Part shown: in pieces, positions 26,361 to 34,960 of the stretch
Numbering within the stretch: the stretch's first letter is position 1
Layout: every line of letters begins with the position of its first letter
Assembly (NCBI GenBank): GCA_003645645.1
Contig: QNBH01000005.1
Span: 1-44,901, forward strand
DNA: 44,901 nucleotides
From: Spirochaetota bacterium
GTDB taxonomy: Bacteria > Spirochaetota > Spirochaetia > SPDA01 > B32-G16
Direction of reading: 5' to 3'
Position numbers and translations under genes: made by a program
Notes under the pieces: model-generated
What the model was told of the DNA's origin: nothing
The model's input: the letters and a program-made list of their open reading frames with translations, nothing else
Database searches by the model: none

Positions 26361-27031
26361 TCTTCTACCAACAACCCCAGTTCAAGCTGGAAATGACAAT
26401 CACCTCTTTTTGCAATTTCACTGTCATGGGTAACGAGTATAAGGGTTTTACCGAACTTCTTAACCAGTGAAAAGAGAAGTTCTTCCACGTTACGTGAGTT
26501 TCGTTCATCCAGATTTCCGGTTGGCTCATCTGCCAGTACAATAGGTGGATCATTTATAAGTGCACGGGCAACTGCCACCCTCTGTCTCTCCCCTCCGGAA
26601 AGCTCTGAAGGGTAATGATCCTTACGATTATACATATTCACCTGCGCAAGAAGTTCCTCTGCCCTTCTTTCTGCAATCTTTCTTGGCATTCCCGCCATAA
26701 ACGCCGGGATCATCACATTTTCCAGGGCATTAAAATCCTTCAACAAATAGTGAAACTGAAAAATCAACCCTATAACACGGCTCCTGTATCCGGTAAGCTC
26801 CTTTTCGCTCAACCTTTCTACTTCGTAACCTCCCGCCATTATGCTTCCACTTGTGGGTACATCCAGTCCGCCGATAAGATTTAACAGTGTGCTTTTCCCC
26901 GACCCGCTTTCTCCCGTAATAACTACCGTACTTCCCTCTTTTACCGAAAGATTAATTCCCCTGAGTACGGGCAGAAACTCTGATCCGGTTATATAAGTTT
27001 TACTCACCTCCGAGAGCTTAAGCAACTCCAT
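26357..27031 (-). CDS. lolD: LolD-like ABC ATPase of the lipoprotein-release system
   Basis: 224 residues, normal for LolD/MacB-type ATPases. Walker A GESGSGKST, Q-loop LIFQFHYLLKDFNALENV (the LLxxFxALENV stretch is typical of LolD), signature LSGGERQRV, Walker B IVLADEPTGNLD and switch LVTHDSEIAKR are intact. It lies between two LolC/E-type permeases with a one-base gap and a four-base overlap, an arrangement that fixes its role as the energy source for lipoprotein release. Confidence 0.88.
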   Translation of the reverse strand: MELLKLSEVSKTYITGSEFLPVLRGINLSVKEGSTVVITGESGSGKSTLLNLIGGLDVPTSGSIMAGGYEVERLSEKELTGYRSRVIGLIFQFHYLLKDFNALENVMIPAFMAGMPRKIAERRAEELLAQVNMYNRKDHYPSELSGGERQRVAVARALINDPPIVLADEPTGNLDERNSRNVEELLFSLVKKFGKTLILVTHDSEIAKRGDCHFQLELGLLVEE

Positions 27032-27032
27032 G

Positions 27033-28304
27033 CTATTCGTACCTCAAGACTTCGAAGGGTTTAATTTCGGCCACTTTTCTGGATGCAATAAAAGCGGCGG
27101 AAATGCTTGAGAAAAGGGCAAATAAGAATACCGAAAGCACCTCAGGAAAGAGAGTTCTGCTCGGAACGCTCGTTAAATAATAGTAGGATGGAGAGAAAAC
27201 AGCAAACTCCTCGAATATCTCTCCCAGAAAGGGTGCAATAAATCTGGCTGCAAAATATACAAGCCCGTTTATGATCAGTTCGAGCAAAGAGAATATACCA
27301 TCGATATTCTGTGAGATTGCAAGACCGAATACAACGCCTATCAAACCACCTATAAAGCCTATAAGCATGCCTTCAAGCACAAAAATAGTTTGAATGGAAG
27401 CTGGAGAAGCTCCTACAGACTTCAGAAGTCCTATTTCCTCCTTTCTCTCATAAACAGCTCTGTTCAAGGAATGATATATGTTTCCAGCCACTACAAGAAA
27501 GATAAGTGCAAGGAGGATCATCATAATCAACTTTTCCATTCGAAGCGCGCCGAAGAAAGAAGCATTATACTCCCTCCACGATACAATTTTTATATGATTT
27601 TCTTTAACAAGGCTCTTTATTCTTTCGATTATGGGAAGATCGTTGAATCTGTCTTCCAGTTTTACGCCGTATATTGTGTTTCTCTCTCCAGGTATAATCT
27701 TTTCTGTCTCCCTCAGGGGAATAAAACACATACGCCTGTCAAACTCATAGTATCCGCTCTGAAAGATTCCCGTAACAAGAAACTCCAGTTCCTGCGGTTG
27801 TAGTGTAGCAAAAGATGGACCTGCCATACCTATTAAGAAAACCGGATCCCCAACTCCCGTACCGAGCCTGTGGGCAAGCTCTGAGCCAATAACAATCGAG
27901 CCCGGTGTGTTGAGGTCAAACTCACCATCTATAATGTTGAGCTGTTCCCGTAGAGAGGGATCAAGATCTCCCGCATTGTGGGGTACCCCTCTGATTAAAG
28001 AAACTTCCAGTTCTGAAAAGTACCCCCGTATCATGCTCTGGGCTTCCTTGAAGGGAAGTAAGGCCCTTATGCCTTTAATTTTTTCTATTTCCCGGATGAT
28101 GGGGGGAGGTAGGGAGACACTTTTAGTCTCAATTCTTACATGATAGGAGCTTATCTCGAGTATGTCTTCAATGAAGCCGAGTTGGAAACCGTTCATCACC
28201 GAGATTACAGAGATGAGAGTCATTACCCCTACCACTATTCCTGTTACCGAAAGAATTGAAGGAGCAAGGCCTTTGCTTTTCCTCTTTGCACGGAAATATC
28301 GCAT
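27033..28304 (-). CDS. LolC/LolE-type lipoprotein-release permease (first subunit)
   Basis: 423 residues from the ATG at 28304. Membrane segment near residues 15-38, periplasmic domain, and three C-terminal membrane segments with ERKEEIGLLKSVGASPASI between the first two. Relatives usually begin a few residues earlier with a hydrophobic FIAxRYLRA segment; here an open upstream frame reads LYWILFIAMRYFRAKRK but offers only CTG as a possible start, so the true start is unsure. It precedes lolD by one base and follows the exported repeat protein by 68 bases. Confidence 0.82.
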   Translation of the reverse strand: MRYFRAKRKSKGLAPSILSVTGIVVGVMTLISVISVMNGFQLGFIEDILEISSYHVRIETKSVSLPPPIIREIEKIKGIRALLPFKEAQSMIRGYFSELEVSLIRGVPHNAGDLDPSLREQLNIIDGEFDLNTPGSIVIGSELAHRLGTGVGDPVFLIGMAGPSFATLQPQELEFLVTGIFQSGYYEFDRRMCFIPLRETEKIIPGERNTIYGVKLEDRFNDLPIIERIKSLVKENHIKIVSWREYNASFFGALRMEKLIMMILLALIFLVVAGNIYHSLNRAVYERKEEIGLLKSVGASPASIQTIFVLEGMLIGFIGGLIGVVFGLAISQNIDGIFSLLELIINGLVYFAARFIAPFLGEIFEEFAVFSPSYYYLTSVPSRTLFPEVLSVFLFALFSSISAAFIASRKVAEIKPFEVLRYE

Positions 28305-28372
28305 TGCAATAAATAGAATCCAGTACAGTTGTGTTGTGGTGTAATAGCGGTCCGAATTAGACCCAGATTGTT

Positions 28373-29413
28373 TTATTCTTCTAATAAAAACTCCTCCTTA
28401 ACTTTTTGTTCATCTTTATAATAGATACGAAGAAAGGCGCTCCCCCCTCTGTAAAGCTCTTCGTAGTAAGAGTTTTCGCCGGTGTAAACTATGACCTTTC
28501 TTAAAGTATTATCAGCCCAATACTCCTCTATAGCGAGCTCATCATCCTGATCATATTCGTATCTCCAGGTCTCTCTCATGCCGGGTACCCTGCGCCTTTT
28601 TTCTTTCAGAAGGCCATTTCTATAGATAAACTCAACCTCCTCAATAAGCCTCCCCTTTTCCGTGGTGATTAAACCGGTCATATCACCATCCGGTGTAAAA
28701 GTGGTCACCGTTTTTCTACCGGTTTTATAATTATCTTTTACGGTTCGAATCGGTTTATCGTCTCTTAAGAAAAACTCTTCGCGCTCCTGTAATTCACCTT
28801 CCACCCATCTCTCTTTTGCAATCACATCCCCCCTTTCGTTGAAACGGAAGAGGAGCCCCGAATTGTTGCTCCCGTGCCACTCTTCCAATATATTGCCTTC
28901 CCAGAAGGAATAGGCTGATACCTGCCTCTCCTGCTCAACGCCCTTGCGAACAATACGCATTAATCTCCCATCCCTATCTCTGTAATAGATATCTCTATAG
29001 AGAATATGTCCTTCTCCGTCATATACCCTGGCCTCAGAAAGAAGGTTACCAGAATAGGAGAACTCTTTTTTTTCTATGAGATTCCCTTCCCGATATGTCC
29101 GTTCCTCCTCAACCCGTCCTGCATAATTGTAGAGAGTAACCGTATCCTCATCACTTTCCACGACCCTTTTGCGTAACGGTCTTCCTCGATCTGTCTCTAA
29201 CTCCCATCTCTTGTACTCAACTCCATCTTTTGTAAGCACCCTGGTTTCTCTCTCTCCTTCTTTAATCACTAATAGAACATAGGGAAACTCATCTATTCTA
29301 TATTCTTCTATCGTTTCAAGGGTCATACCCAATTCATTAGAACGATAGTATATCTCTTGTGAGCAAACAAACAGAGAGAGGTTAAACAGAATAACTAATA
29401 AGAGAGATTTCAT
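28373..29413 (-). CDS. Exported protein with MORN/YD-like repeats
   Basis: 346 residues with an N-terminal signal peptide (LLLVILFNLSLFVCSQE; the Cys near residue 17 could be a lipobox, though the FVC context is weak). The mature part is a series of short beta-hairpin repeats with paired aromatic and charged residues, such as YNYAGRVEEERTYREGNLIEKKEFSYSG, and repeated GEGHILYRD and NERGDVIAKE units, like MORN-variant or YD-type repeats. No enzyme motif seen. It overlaps the ftsY stop by four bases (ATGA) and sits upstream of lolC, hinting at a lipoprotein or periplasmic role. Function unknown. Confidence 0.65.
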   Translation of the reverse strand: MKSLLLVILFNLSLFVCSQEIYYRSNELGMTLETIEEYRIDEFPYVLLVIKEGERETRVLTKDGVEYKRWELETDRGRPLRKRVVESDEDTVTLYNYAGRVEEERTYREGNLIEKKEFSYSGNLLSEARVYDGEGHILYRDIYYRDRDGRLMRIVRKGVEQERQVSAYSFWEGNILEEWHGSNNSGLLFRFNERGDVIAKERWVEGELQEREEFFLRDDKPIRTVKDNYKTGRKTVTTFTPDGDMTGLITTEKGRLIEEVEFIYRNGLLKEKRRRVPGMRETWRYEYDQDDELAIEEYWADNTLRKVIVYTGENSYYEELYRGGSAFLRIYYKDEQKVKEEFLLEE

Positions 29414-30285
29414 TCCTCGCCAATTAAAGAATCGAGATAGGTATCGATCCTGAACTCCTCAAGATCTGTGTATTTCTCCCCTGTACCGAGAAAGGAGAAG
29501 GGAATACCTAAATTTCTGGATATGGATACAGCTATACCTCCCTTGGAAGTTGCATCATATTTTGCAAGAATTATCGAATCGATCCCAACAGCCTGATGGA
29601 ATATCTCCGCCTGGCGAAACCCATTCTGTCCGGTAGTTGCATCTATAATCAGTATATTCTTGGAGACTATTCCAGGTACTTTCGTATCGACAATTTTTTT
29701 TATTTTTTGAAGTTCTCTTATCAGATTTGCCCTGTTATGCATCCTCCCTGCCGTATCTGCAAGCACTACCTCGCATCCCCTCGCTCTTGCGCTCTGTATG
29801 GAATCGAAAATGACTGCTCCAGGATCGGCTCCTGGATTCTGGCTTATTACAGGTATCCCAAGTCTTTCTCCGTGAAGTTTCAACTGATCTATTGCTGCTG
29901 CTCTGAATGTATCTGCAGCACTCAGGAGTATCTTCTCTTTTCCAAGCTCCCGGGAGAAGTAATAGGCCAATTTTGCTATGGTAGTGGTCTTCCCAGTACC
30001 ATTAACTCCCAGTATGAGGAAGAAGTTTATTTTCCCCTTCTCCGGAACAAGAGGGGCTTCCTTTAAATACTCTATTAGAAGCTCTTTCAATGTATTTTGA
30101 AGTTCTTCCCTGGTAGACAGGTGTACTTCTGCGCAATTATCCAGTTCATCTATTATTTCCATGGCGGTTTTTGCTCCTATATCCCCCTCTATCAGTGAAT
30201 CTTCCAGTTCTTCAAGAATCTCTTTCCCACCTTTCCCGGGGGAGAAAAGAGCTCTTATCCTCTCTGCCAGACTCTTTTTTCTCAA
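29410..30285 (-). CDS. ftsY: FtsY, signal recognition particle receptor
   Basis: The start is moved to a TTG at 30285 because AGGAG lies seven bases upstream; the track's ATG lies inside the preceding gene. This gives 291 residues, with a short N domain (EILEELEDSLIEGDIG) and the SRP GTPase G domain: GVNGTGKTTTIAKLA, DTFRAAAIDQL, LADTAGRM, and AKYDATSKGG in place of the usual TKLDGTAKGG, followed by PFSFLGTGE. It docks SRP-ribosome complexes at the inner membrane. There is no acidic A domain, as in several other phyla. Follows the PEGA gene and overlaps the exported repeat-protein gene. Confidence 0.92.
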   Translation of the reverse strand: MRKKSLAERIRALFSPGKGGKEILEELEDSLIEGDIGAKTAMEIIDELDNCAEVHLSTREELQNTLKELLIEYLKEAPLVPEKGKINFFLILGVNGTGKTTTIAKLAYYFSRELGKEKILLSAADTFRAAAIDQLKLHGERLGIPVISQNPGADPGAVIFDSIQSARARGCEVVLADTAGRMHNRANLIRELQKIKKIVDTKVPGIVSKNILIIDATTGQNGFRQAEIFHQAVGIDSIILAKYDATSKGGIAVSISRNLGIPFSFLGTGEKYTDLEEFRIDTYLDSLIGEE

Positions 30286-30298
30286 ATTACTGCTCCTG

Positions 30299-31756
30299 CT
30301 ATCTTGTGGTTCTGCTCGTTTTATCACTTAATGCTATGTAATCTATCAGGTGTATTAAAGTATTTACAAAGAGAGAAGTACAAACCACCATGCTGCCTAT
30401 ATAGGAGTTATAGAAGAAAGTGGTTCTATCCCATAGCCTTACAAGCTCATCTTTATCGCCTTTTACATAAGCTACATAACCGCCTATGCCATTATCGAGT
30501 GCAAGACCATAGAAAATGATTGGGAGAGGGACAGAAGCTACAAACAAACCTGCTGCAGAATAAAACTTGTTTCGTTTTTCCCGAATAAGCTCATTCCGTT
30601 TAATTATATCCGGTGGAAGAGTTATTTTAATATCTTTTGGGGTTTTTTCTGAAATAATGAATGAATAATTTAAGTAAGAGTCTTTTCCTACCCTTACTTC
30701 CTCCATCCTATCCGTCTTTTCCAACTGAATCGGTGTTCTGCCCTGCCATCTCGAAGATACATATACCTCGGCATCCAAAGGATAGGTTGTTACGGAAACC
30801 CATTCCTTCTCTTTCTCTTCCAGTTTTATATTAAGATCCTTCTCTTCTAAAGGGAATAGATCAATTTTCACCGATCTTTTCCTGTAACCGGGGGCTGTAA
30901 CCTCCACCAGGTGTTCGCCCCTTTCTATCAGATCGACATCAACCTCACCGATCCCGTAAAACCGGCCATCGATTCGGATTTCTGCCTCTTCCGGTTCCGC
31001 ACTTATATTCAGGTTAGCCCAATCCCTCCCCAGAATATGGGTTATGATTTTTTTTGCCGCTTCCTCTGCGAGCGAGTTTATCTCACTCTCCGAGGCGGCA
31101 TTACGGTAGATAAACACCTCTCTGTCCATAGCAGCCTGGTAGCACCTCAGTTCCAGGTAGAAATAACCCTCTATCTCCTCTATTACCCCCCATATTAAAA
31201 AATCCAGCTCCATCCTCTCTGAAGTTTCTTTAGCAGATACGAGGGGAGGGGGGAGAAGCGTTCTTTCCTCTCTCTCGGTTTTTTTAAAAAATTGTACCGG
31301 CTTTACCTCAGGTATTTCTATCTTTCCGAAAGAAACCTTACTGAGAAAATCCAGCCTGCTTTTCATCTCCTCTATTCCTTTTGATAATCTTAAACGCTCT
31401 TCCTGCTTTTTCGCAGACACATTGAATAACAATTTATCGAAGGCGTTGTAAAGGAGTGAGAGTTCCTTTTTTACCTTTTCCTTTTCTTTAACCATTAGAC
31501 TTTGTCTATACCCTTCCTTCTCTTCTTCCGAGAAAAAGTGTTGTTCACAGCGGGACAGTTTCTCCAGCATCAAAAGGGGAAGACTTCTTAATAGATAGCT
31601 GTTTTCGGGTGATATGCCCACCCCTTTCAAAGAAGAGATGCCTACCGTCCATACCTTTTTATGATCCCGGGGAACCCAGAGAGATTCATTATAGGGAAAA
31701 GCCGGGAATAGAGCCGTGCTAAAAAATAGAATAAAAAATAATGTCTTTTTTTTCAA
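30299..31756 (-). CDS. Exported PEGA-domain protein
   Basis: Start moved to a TTG at 31756 with AAGGAG seven bases upstream; the resulting protein opens KKKTLFFILFFSTALFPAFPYN, a clean signal peptide, unlike the longer track version. About 485 residues. A helical region (about 70-150), then two PEGA-type domains (about SAEPEEAEIRIDGRFYGIGE and VTTYPLDAEVYVSSRWQGRTP), and two C-terminal membrane segments (FYSAAGLFVASVPLPIIFYG, SMVVCTSLFVNTLIHLI). PEGA domains are surface or periplasmic beta modules. Lies between the CheY-like gene and ftsY. Function unknown; resembles other spirochaetal PEGA proteins. Confidence 0.72.
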   Translation of the reverse strand: MKKKTLFFILFFSTALFPAFPYNESLWVPRDHKKVWTVGISSLKGVGISPENSYLLRSLPLLMLEKLSRCEQHFFSEEEKEGYRQSLMVKEKEKVKKELSLLYNAFDKLLFNVSAKKQEERLRLSKGIEEMKSRLDFLSKVSFGKIEIPEVKPVQFFKKTEREERTLLPPPLVSAKETSERMELDFLIWGVIEEIEGYFYLELRCYQAAMDREVFIYRNAASESEINSLAEEAAKKIITHILGRDWANLNISAEPEEAEIRIDGRFYGIGEVDVDLIERGEHLVEVTAPGYRKRSVKIDLFPLEEKDLNIKLEEKEKEWVSVTTYPLDAEVYVSSRWQGRTPIQLEKTDRMEEVRVGKDSYLNYSFIISEKTPKDIKITLPPDIIKRNELIREKRNKFYSAAGLFVASVPLPIIFYGLALDNGIGGYVAYVKGDKDELVRLWDRTTFFYNSYIGSMVVCTSLFVNTLIHLIDYIALSDKTSRTTR

Positions 31757-31811
31757 CTGTATACTCCTTACCCCCTGTCGAGTAAGAATCTTCTTAATAT
31801 AGCCTTCGTGT

Positions 31812-32174
31812 TTAAGCACATGCTCTGGTTACCGCCGATACAATACGTTCGGGTTTAAAGGGTTTTACGATAAAATCTCTGGCTCCAAGCTGAATTGAGC
31901 GAATTATATATTCTTGCTGACCAAGGGCGGAACACATTATCACTTTAGCATGGGGATCCAGTCTCTTTATCTTTTCCAGCGCCTTAAGTCCGTCCATTAC
32001 CGGCATGGTAATATCCAGGATCACTATATCGGGTCTCTCTTTAAGGTATATCCTAACAGCCTCATATCCGTTCTCAGCTTCTCCTGCCACCAAGAATCCT
32101 GCATTTTCCAGTATCTCCCTGACAGCATCTCTTACAAATTTAAGGTCGTCTGCGATCAATACACGAAAGGGCAT
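31812..32174 (-). CDS. CheY-like single-domain response regulator
   Basis: 120 residues, a receiver domain only. The acidic pair IADD near residues 8-10, the phospho-acceptor Asp in VILDITMPVMDG near 54, the Thr/Ser position in IMCSAL and the Lys in FIVKPF near 104 are all present. No output domain and no adjacent kinase. Six bases downstream of prfB and 55 bases upstream of the PEGA gene. It could act in chemotaxis or another phosphorelay; the partner cannot be told from here. Confidence 0.88.
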   Translation of the reverse strand: MPFRVLIADDLKFVRDAVREILENAGFLVAGEAENGYEAVRIYLKERPDIVILDITMPVMDGLKALEKIKRLDPHAKVIMCSALGQQEYIIRSIQLGARDFIVKPFKPERIVSAVTRACA

Positions 32175-32180
32175 GGGAAA

Positions 32181-33282
32181 CTATTTATCCAGATTAAATT
32201 TATTAAGGTATTCCTGGATGAAAGAATCTATCTCTCCATCCATTACGGCCTGAATGTTTCCTGTTTCGAGTTTCGTGCGATGATCCTTAACCATGGTATA
32301 TGGATGAAAAACGTAGGAACGAATCTGATTACCCCAGGAAATATCCTTTTTCTCTTTGTTTAACTTCTCCTTTTCCCTTTCCCTCTCCTCTCTGTAGTAT
32401 TCGTACAACCTGGAGCGAAGGATTTTCATCGCAGTAGCCTTGTTCTTATGCTGACTTCTCTCGTTTTGACATTGAACCACTATTCCTGTCTCGAAGTGTG
32501 TAATCCTAACTGCAGAGTCGGTCTTATTTACATGTTGACCTCCGGCTCCCTGCGCTCTAAAAGTATCAATTCGTATATCTTCGGGTTTTATCTCCACCTC
32601 TAAGTCATCCTCAATTACAGGCGATACAAAAACAGAGGCGAAGGATGTGTGCCTTCTCCTGCTGGAATCGAAGGGTGAGATACGCACAAGGCGGTGTATT
32701 CCGCTTTCACCCTTTAAATAACCGTAAGCATAACTGCCGCTTATCTGCATGGTGACAGACTTGATACCCCCTTCGGCTTCCAGAAAATCGAGAATCTCGT
32801 AAGAATAGTCATTGTTCTCCGCCCATCTTGTATACATACGATAGAGCATGCTAACCCAGTCACAGGCTTCGGTCCCACCTGCTCCCGAATGGATTGTGAG
32901 AAAGGCATCTTTTTCATCATTTTCACCACTTAAGAGTTCCAGGTTTCGTAAACTATTGAAACGTTTATTATGCTCCCTTATGTTATGCTTTAGCTCTTCC
33001 TCAAGAGACTCATCATCTTCTTCCTGTGCAAGGTAATATAGATCCTTTAATTCTTTTAACTCTTTTTCAAGCTTTTTCCAGGGCTCGAAGCGCTTTTTCA
33101 AACGGTTTAACTCGGTCAACACGCTTGCTGCTTTCTCTCTATCGTTCCAGAAATCGGCCTGCTGAGTTTTCGCTTCCAGCTCTTTTATTTTTTTATCGGT
33201 CTTTTCGGGTTCAAAGATACCTCCAGGTTTCCTGGAATTTAGAATCCAGCTCTTCTATCTGTTGTTCAAGCTCGGTTAACAT
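32181..33282 (-). CDS. prfB: Peptide chain release factor 2, with programmed +1 frameshift
   Basis: The track shows only the second frame from an internal position (33122). The real gene starts at the ATG at 33282, preceded by GGAGGG five bases upstream. Codons 1-23 (MLTELEQQIEEL...WRYL) end in CTT TGA; a +1 shift at the UGA continues as EPEKTDKKIKELEAKTQQADFW and on through the full RF2 to give 366 residues, the normal length. RAQGAGGQHVNKTDSAVRI carries the GGQ peptidyl-release motif. RF2 ends translation at UGA and UAA and so controls its own synthesis. Followed six bases later by the CheY-like gene. Confidence 0.95.
33211..33224 (-). promoter_or_regulatory. prfB +1 recoding site
   Basis: On the minus strand GGAGG (33224-33220), TAT, then CTT TGA (33216-33211): an internal Shine-Dalgarno three bases before the slip codon and the in-frame UGA, the same geometry as the classical prfB site. 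Confidence 0.93.
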
Positions 33283-33304
33283 ATTTTCCCTCCATCTGAT
33301 TTAT

Positions 33305-33577
33305 TTAAGGCTTTACCACGGTTTTTCTCCATTTTTTCTCCGAAAGAAACGAGATTGCAAAGGCATCTTCCAGGGGATACTGGTAAAAGCGTACCTTGTC
33401 GTAGTAATCCGTTGCACGATCGATATCCCGTTTGAGCCTTAACAGCGTATTTTCTCCAATTCTAACGGATTCAAATACATCTTTCATAATGGATTTGAAT
33501 CCATATCGAAGCAAAAGAGTATGAACCTCCTTCCTGTGATCTTCATTTGCAATATCACAAACTACAGATACAAACAT
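33305..33577 (-). CDS. Solitary Cas2/VapD-like protein
   Basis: 90 residues with a ferredoxin-like pattern typical of Cas2: first strand MFVSVVCDIANE with an Asp at position 8, where Cas2 nucleases keep their metal ligand, a helix RKEVHTLLLRYGF, second strand KDVFES (Cas2: xxSVFE), a helix TLLRLKRDIDRATDYY and a strand KVRFYQYP. No cas1, no other cas gene and no repeat array are visible, so it is not part of a local CRISPR system. It leads the prfB transcription unit, 22 bases upstream of it. Could be an RNase-like toxin or regulator; the role is open. Confidence 0.7.
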   Translation of the reverse strand: MFVSVVCDIANEDHRKEVHTLLLRYGFKSIMKDVFESVRIGENTLLRLKRDIDRATDYYDKVRFYQYPLEDAFAISFLSEKKWRKTVVKP

Positions 33578-33584
33578 TCGTTAC

Positions 33585-33613
33585 AGTGTAGAATCATCTT
33601 TTTTTTCTGTCAA
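33585..33613 (-). promoter_or_regulatory. Promoter for the Cas2-like/prfB unit
   Basis: On the minus strand a consensus TTGACA (33613-33608), 17 bases, TACACT (33590-33585), then seven bases to the ATG at 33577. The transcript would be leaderless or nearly so; no Shine-Dalgarno is seen. Confidence 0.6.
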
Positions 33614-33666
33614 ACCCTATTTTTTCTATGGACTATCTAACTTCTAACCGAATATTATAAAAAGGT

Positions 33667-34917
33667 ATGAAAAAAATTTTATTAATCACATTCTTACTAT
33701 TTAATATAACGCTTTTACTCTATTCCAGTCCACAGGAGGTGTTTGCACCATTCGTATCCCGACTTAAAGTTACGGTAGAAGATTCGAGCATCAAATTAAC
33801 GTGGAAAGATTCCGAGGATGTGGAAGGAGAAAAATACCTTATATATCGACATACCGAAGAGATAACCGAAGAGAATTTCGAAACTGCAGTACTAATGGCC
33901 CAGGTTGAACCTGGTGTAGAGTATTATGTGGATCATCCTCTGGAAAGAGTAAACTACTTTTACGCCGTACTAATACAGAACAGCGCAGGCAAAATATATA
34001 AACTCTTTATCCCCTTCCGTAATAAAACCATTAAAGGGGTTGCTGTTAAGACATTGGCAACGGAGGAGCAGCTTGCCGCTGTAATAACAGATATTAGCAC
34101 ACAGGTGGTTGACGATTCGGTTCTTGTTAGTTTTATATCTTCTAAACAGAACCGGAACCTGATAGTATACCGCAGTACATCTCAATTGAGATCAAAGGAA
34201 GACCTGGTTAATGCATACCCTATTCGTACACTCGATAGTACGAAGAACAGTTTCAGAGATTTTCCCGTGCCGGGAATCCCCTGCCATTACGGAATAATCG
34301 ACGCAGGACTTGTGAGGATTGGTAAGATTAGTTTTACACCCGGGGAAAACACCACCGAAAAACCCGTAGAATTGCCTCTGGGGCTCAGAGTCGGACTGCC
34401 CGAGAGAACTATTTCTACCCGATCGATTCCCCTTCCCCTTCTGCCCATTTCCATTGCAGTGGGAAGCGGCAGGGCCATTGTCCCTTCTCCGATTTTACAT
34501 TCCGATGAGAAAAAACAATTAAGCCCTGCCACAACAAAAGCAGTTAACAGCATTCTCAGCTCTATTTCGATTGATAAACCTCCCGAGCAGGAGCCTCAAC
34601 TTCTTGAGGCGGATAAGGCAGTGGAGGAAAGCGGAGGAGAGGAGTATACGCTTAAAACAATCCTTACACATGAGTTTGCGGAAAAAAGATGGAAGGATGC
34701 GGAGAGACTTCTAAAAAACTTTTTAAGCGTACATCATTCCGAGGATGTGGAGCTTAGAGCAAGATACTATCTCGGGCAGGTCTACTATTTCCTTGAGGAA
34801 TACCGAAAGGCTTTCATGGAGTTTCTTCTCGTAAGAGATAGGTATTACACACAGACTAAACCATGGATGGATGCTATTTTTCGTAAATTATGGGAAGAAG
34901 AAGATGGGAAAGGCTAA
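33667..34917 (+). CDS. Exported protein with FN3-like domains and a C-terminal TPR
   Basis: 416 residues. Signal peptide ILLITFLLFNITLLLYSSPQ, then an FN3-like module (RLKVTVEDSSIKLTWKDSED ... YLIYRHTEEI ... YYVDHPLERVNYFYAVLIQN), a second similar module (DDSVLVSFISSKQNRNLIVYR), a Pro-rich linker, and a helical TPR-like tail (FAEKRWKDAERLLKNFLSVH, ARYYLGQVYYFLEEYRKAF). Likely periplasmic or outer-membrane associated; no enzyme motif. It stands alone, divergent from the Cas2-like gene. TATTAT (33653-33658) and AAAGG lie just before the ATG. Confidence 0.7.
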   Translation: MKKILLITFLLFNITLLLYSSPQEVFAPFVSRLKVTVEDSSIKLTWKDSEDVEGEKYLIYRHTEEITEENFETAVLMAQVEPGVEYYVDHPLERVNYFYAVLIQNSAGKIYKLFIPFRNKTIKGVAVKTLATEEQLAAVITDISTQVVDDSVLVSFISSKQNRNLIVYRSTSQLRSKEDLVNAYPIRTLDSTKNSFRDFPVPGIPCHYGIIDAGLVRIGKISFTPGENTTEKPVELPLGLRVGLPERTISTRSIPLPLLPISIAVGSGRAIVPSPILHSDEKKQLSPATTKAVNSILSSISIDKPPEQEPQLLEADKAVEESGGEEYTLKTILTHEFAEKRWKDAERLLKNFLSVHHSEDVELRARYYLGQVYYFLEEYRKAFMEFLLVRDRYYTQTKPWMDAIFRKLWEEEDGKG

Positions 34918-34960
34918 AAGGTCATCGTCTTACCCGAATGGTGCAACTCCACTCTCTTTA

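Noticed and set aside
33305-33577. Part of a CRISPR-Cas locus
   Set aside because: No direct-repeat array, leader, cas1 or effector gene was seen anywhere in the window.
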